In this document: positions 62,241 to 64,000 of the stretch, in pieces
Position numbering within the stretch: position 1 is the stretch's first letter
How the letters are laid out: each line of letters starts with the position of its first letter
Assembly: GCA_030549775.1 (NCBI GenBank)
Contig: CM060180.1
Location: 35,251,090-35,315,089 of the forward strand
Origin: Tamarix chinensis
Taxonomy: Eukaryota; Streptophyta; Magnoliopsida; Caryophyllales; Tamaricaceae
DNA length: 64,000 nt
Direction: 5' to 3'
Translations under genes and position numbers: made by a program
The notes under the pieces: generated by a model
Databases searched by the model: none
Told to the model about the DNA's origin: nothing
What the model saw: the letters and a program-made list of their open reading frames with translations, nothing else

Positions 62241-63306
62241 CTAACTTAGCAGGCCTAGAACAAAGAACATGAAGGTGACAAAGATTCCAAAGTTAAGTGA
62301 TGTAGCTCCACTAGTTCCTGAGCCTGAGCCTGTGTCTGTGCCTGAGCCAGAGCCAGAGCCCGAGCCTGAGGGTGGTGCACCTTCGGGTGAAGGGGCGGAT
62401 GATGAGCTTCCAGAAACATTGATGGCAAGCTTTTGCCCACTGGCACAGTGGTCGAGGATGGTGCAGATGTAGTATTTGTCTCCGGTTGAGTTTAGCGTTA
62501 TGCTGACGGGGGAGGTCTGATGAAGTGCAATAGGGTTCGCTTCGGTACAACCGTCATATGCATCCTTGGTAACTTCTGCAACTGTATGTGTCGCGGTCCA
62601 CCGGAAATCTGTGAATAGCCATAAAAGGTAAAGGTTAATGCGATCGATCTCGAAGGCCTGTACTTTTAAATATAATCTCCCATCTCATATTAGAAGTGTA
62701 CGTAGTTTGCTGAGAGTTCATGTTTTGAGAGGCTTTGCTTTGCCAAACACATAAGCTGACCGGCCACCAATTCACCATCTAGCAAGATACAAATTTGGTG
62801 AATTTCCTGAAAGTCTACTATTGTTAGCTCAAAGTTCTACAAAATTTCCAATTTCTCAAAAGACGTGCTCAAGGGCTATTTTCAGGCCACAACTGATATA
62901 AGGGCAAAGTCAAAGGGTGGCATAGGGTGAGTGACACCTTATAGAACTAAGATCCCTCATGCAAGGAGGCCATGATATCAGATAATTGATTATAACAGCA
63001 TCATGGGCAAAAAAATCTAGCACTAGATCCGGAAATCAATAAGCGTGAACACAACAAAGAGCTAGACAAAAAGAAAAAGCGAGATTATGCAACAGTTGAT
63101 AAGAGGAGACTTCGTTTACCTAGCACATCACCCACAGCAAAGGTATATTTGGAAGCCCAGTCGGCATAGAACGTGGAACTGGTAGGCTCCTCCCAACCCG
63201 AGTCACCACCCACAGTTAAAGTATCTGCAGCTATACCTTTAATTACCCAGAGAGCTGCTGCCACTATTACCAGTTGTGCCCTGACCATGTTCTTTACACC
63301 CGCCAT
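62241..63306 (-). CDS. Phytocyanin, stellacyanin-like, with Gly/Ser linker (two exons, intact)
   Basis: Exon 1 is 63,120-63,306 and exon 2 is 62,241-62,608, joined over a 511-bp phase-1 GT...AG intron (donor G|GTAAAC, acceptor ACAG|AT). The 184-residue product has a signal peptide (about 1-27), a cupredoxin domain (28-127) with His70, Cys111, His116 and Gln121 as copper ligands and Cys83/Cys117 for the disulfide, a linker at 128-163, and a hydrophobic tail (166-183) typical of a GPI signal. The linker has a short Ala/Pro/Ser part ([12 protein letters not shown]), candidate for arabinogalactan attachment, then GS dipeptides (144-161). Likely an extracellular, membrane-tethered electron carrier; partner unknown. 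Same strand and structure as the copies at 10-11 and 37-52 kb. Confidence 0.9.
62321..62376 (-). repeat. Hexamer-like repeat coding the Gly/Ser linker
   Basis: Imperfect GAGCCT/GAGCCA repeat on the plus strand (GGCTC-rich in sense), in frame with the phytocyanin exon 2. It explains the GSGSGSGS and GSGSG segments and is absent from the 10-11 kb and 37-52 kb copies, so it is a local expansion. Confidence 0.8.
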
Positions 63307-63403
63307 CTTTTTCTAGCAATGTGTTCTCAAGGTCTCCCCTACCCTTTTGCCTTTGTATTTCAGAGATTGGAGAGGATGATTCGAGCAAAAGGTACTAAAC
63401 CTA

Positions 63404-63462
63404 GCGTATATATACTGAGGGACTTGTATGTTAGTTAGGGATGGCATCAGTTGAAAATGATA
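63404..63462 (-). promoter_or_regulatory. Core promoter of the 62-63 kb phytocyanin gene
   Basis: GTATATATAC lies at 63,406-63,415, about 100 bp before the ATG, and can serve as a TATA box. The upstream block TCATTTTCAACTGATGCCAT (about 63,440-63,459) matches those of the other copies. Confidence 0.5.
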
Positions 63463-63469
63463 GGCTGCT

Positions 63470-64000
63470 GTATGGTAGCCGAAAGACGGTGTTGAGAGGG
63501 GGGGGGCGAGGAACATGGGAAAGGTTTGTTAGAGTACAATATTAAATTATCAAGTTATAAAATAATATTGGCGTATTCAAATTACGGTGATCTTTCTTTA
63601 ATATTGGTATAGGAAGCGCCTTTCTTGCCTTAGTTAACACAAAACACGAATTATATATATAATATATTTTTCGCGAAGTTCGGGATGAAAGATTAAATCA
63701 TGATGATCTTAGTTACAGATGTAGAGTTGTAAATCCATACGGCACTTCAAATTATAGCCTAATTCATCACCAAAGGCTACTAGGATATGTAATAGGTATT
63801 CCTTGATTAATTGCCAGTTCACCAATGGCTCATATAATTCAATCAAAGGCTTTGACCAACAACCTCTCATGGCTTGTACAACTTTTCCAACTCACTGGTC
63901 TTCATAGCAAACACAATGGACCTTATTATATTGGATAATGATTTGTAATTAGACTGCATGTTCGCTGTGGTTGTTGAGTTTCTTTGAAGCAGCCAAAATA
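63470..64000. other. Upstream region of the 62-63 kb phytocyanin gene
   Basis: No gene recognised up to the window edge. A run of nine G's lies near 63,499-63,507. Confidence 0.4.

Overview
This window looks like nuclear DNA of a flowering plant: very AT-rich, intron-containing, and made mostly of decayed transposable elements around a small same-strand cluster of phytocyanin (stellacyanin-like blue copper protein) genes. No operon structure, tRNA, rRNA or CRISPR array was seen. The species cannot be named from the sequence. Protein assignments rest on translation by eye and remembered family features; no database was searched.

Host genes, all on the minus strand: an apparently intact two-exon phytocyanin at 10.2-11.1 kb; a second copy whose exon 2 (37.3-37.5 kb) and exon 1 (51.95-52.14 kb) are separated by 14.4 kb; a short exon 1 relic at 60.1-60.2 kb; and an intact copy at 62.2-63.3 kb with a Gly/Ser linker before its GPI-type tail. 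The three larger copies share a phase-1 intron position, similar intron sequence near exon 2 and a similar promoter block, so they are tandem duplicates.

Transposons: a CACTA (En/Spm) remnant at 1-5.07 kb; a CACTA TNP2 fragment at 20.0-21.06 kb; and a CACTA of about 11.3 kb (39,335-50,671) inside the intron of the split phytocyanin gene. That CACTA in turn carries a degraded endogenous pararetrovirus-like element (about 44.15-49.1 kb) flanked on both sides by TA repeats. A Ty3/gypsy family with very long LTRs (TGTAACACC...GGGTGTTACA) occurs as five pieces: 14.43-19.71 (-), 21.06-21.72 (-), 21.73-22.92 (+), a complete solo LTR at 31,016-36,493 (+) with a perfect 5-bp target duplication, and 56.1-57.85 (-). 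An Athila-like gypsy pol remnant (23.5-25.7), a Copia gag remnant (30.25-30.72), a MULE/FAR1-like transposase remnant (54.6-55.95), a LINE remnant (60.5-61.7) and two hAT-type MITE-like elements complete the set.

The best candidates for something undescribed are the phytocyanin gene split by a nested CACTA plus pararetrovirus-like insertion with its splice sites still in place, and the giant-LTR family with its internal tandem and higher-order repeats. No unknown multi-gene system was found.
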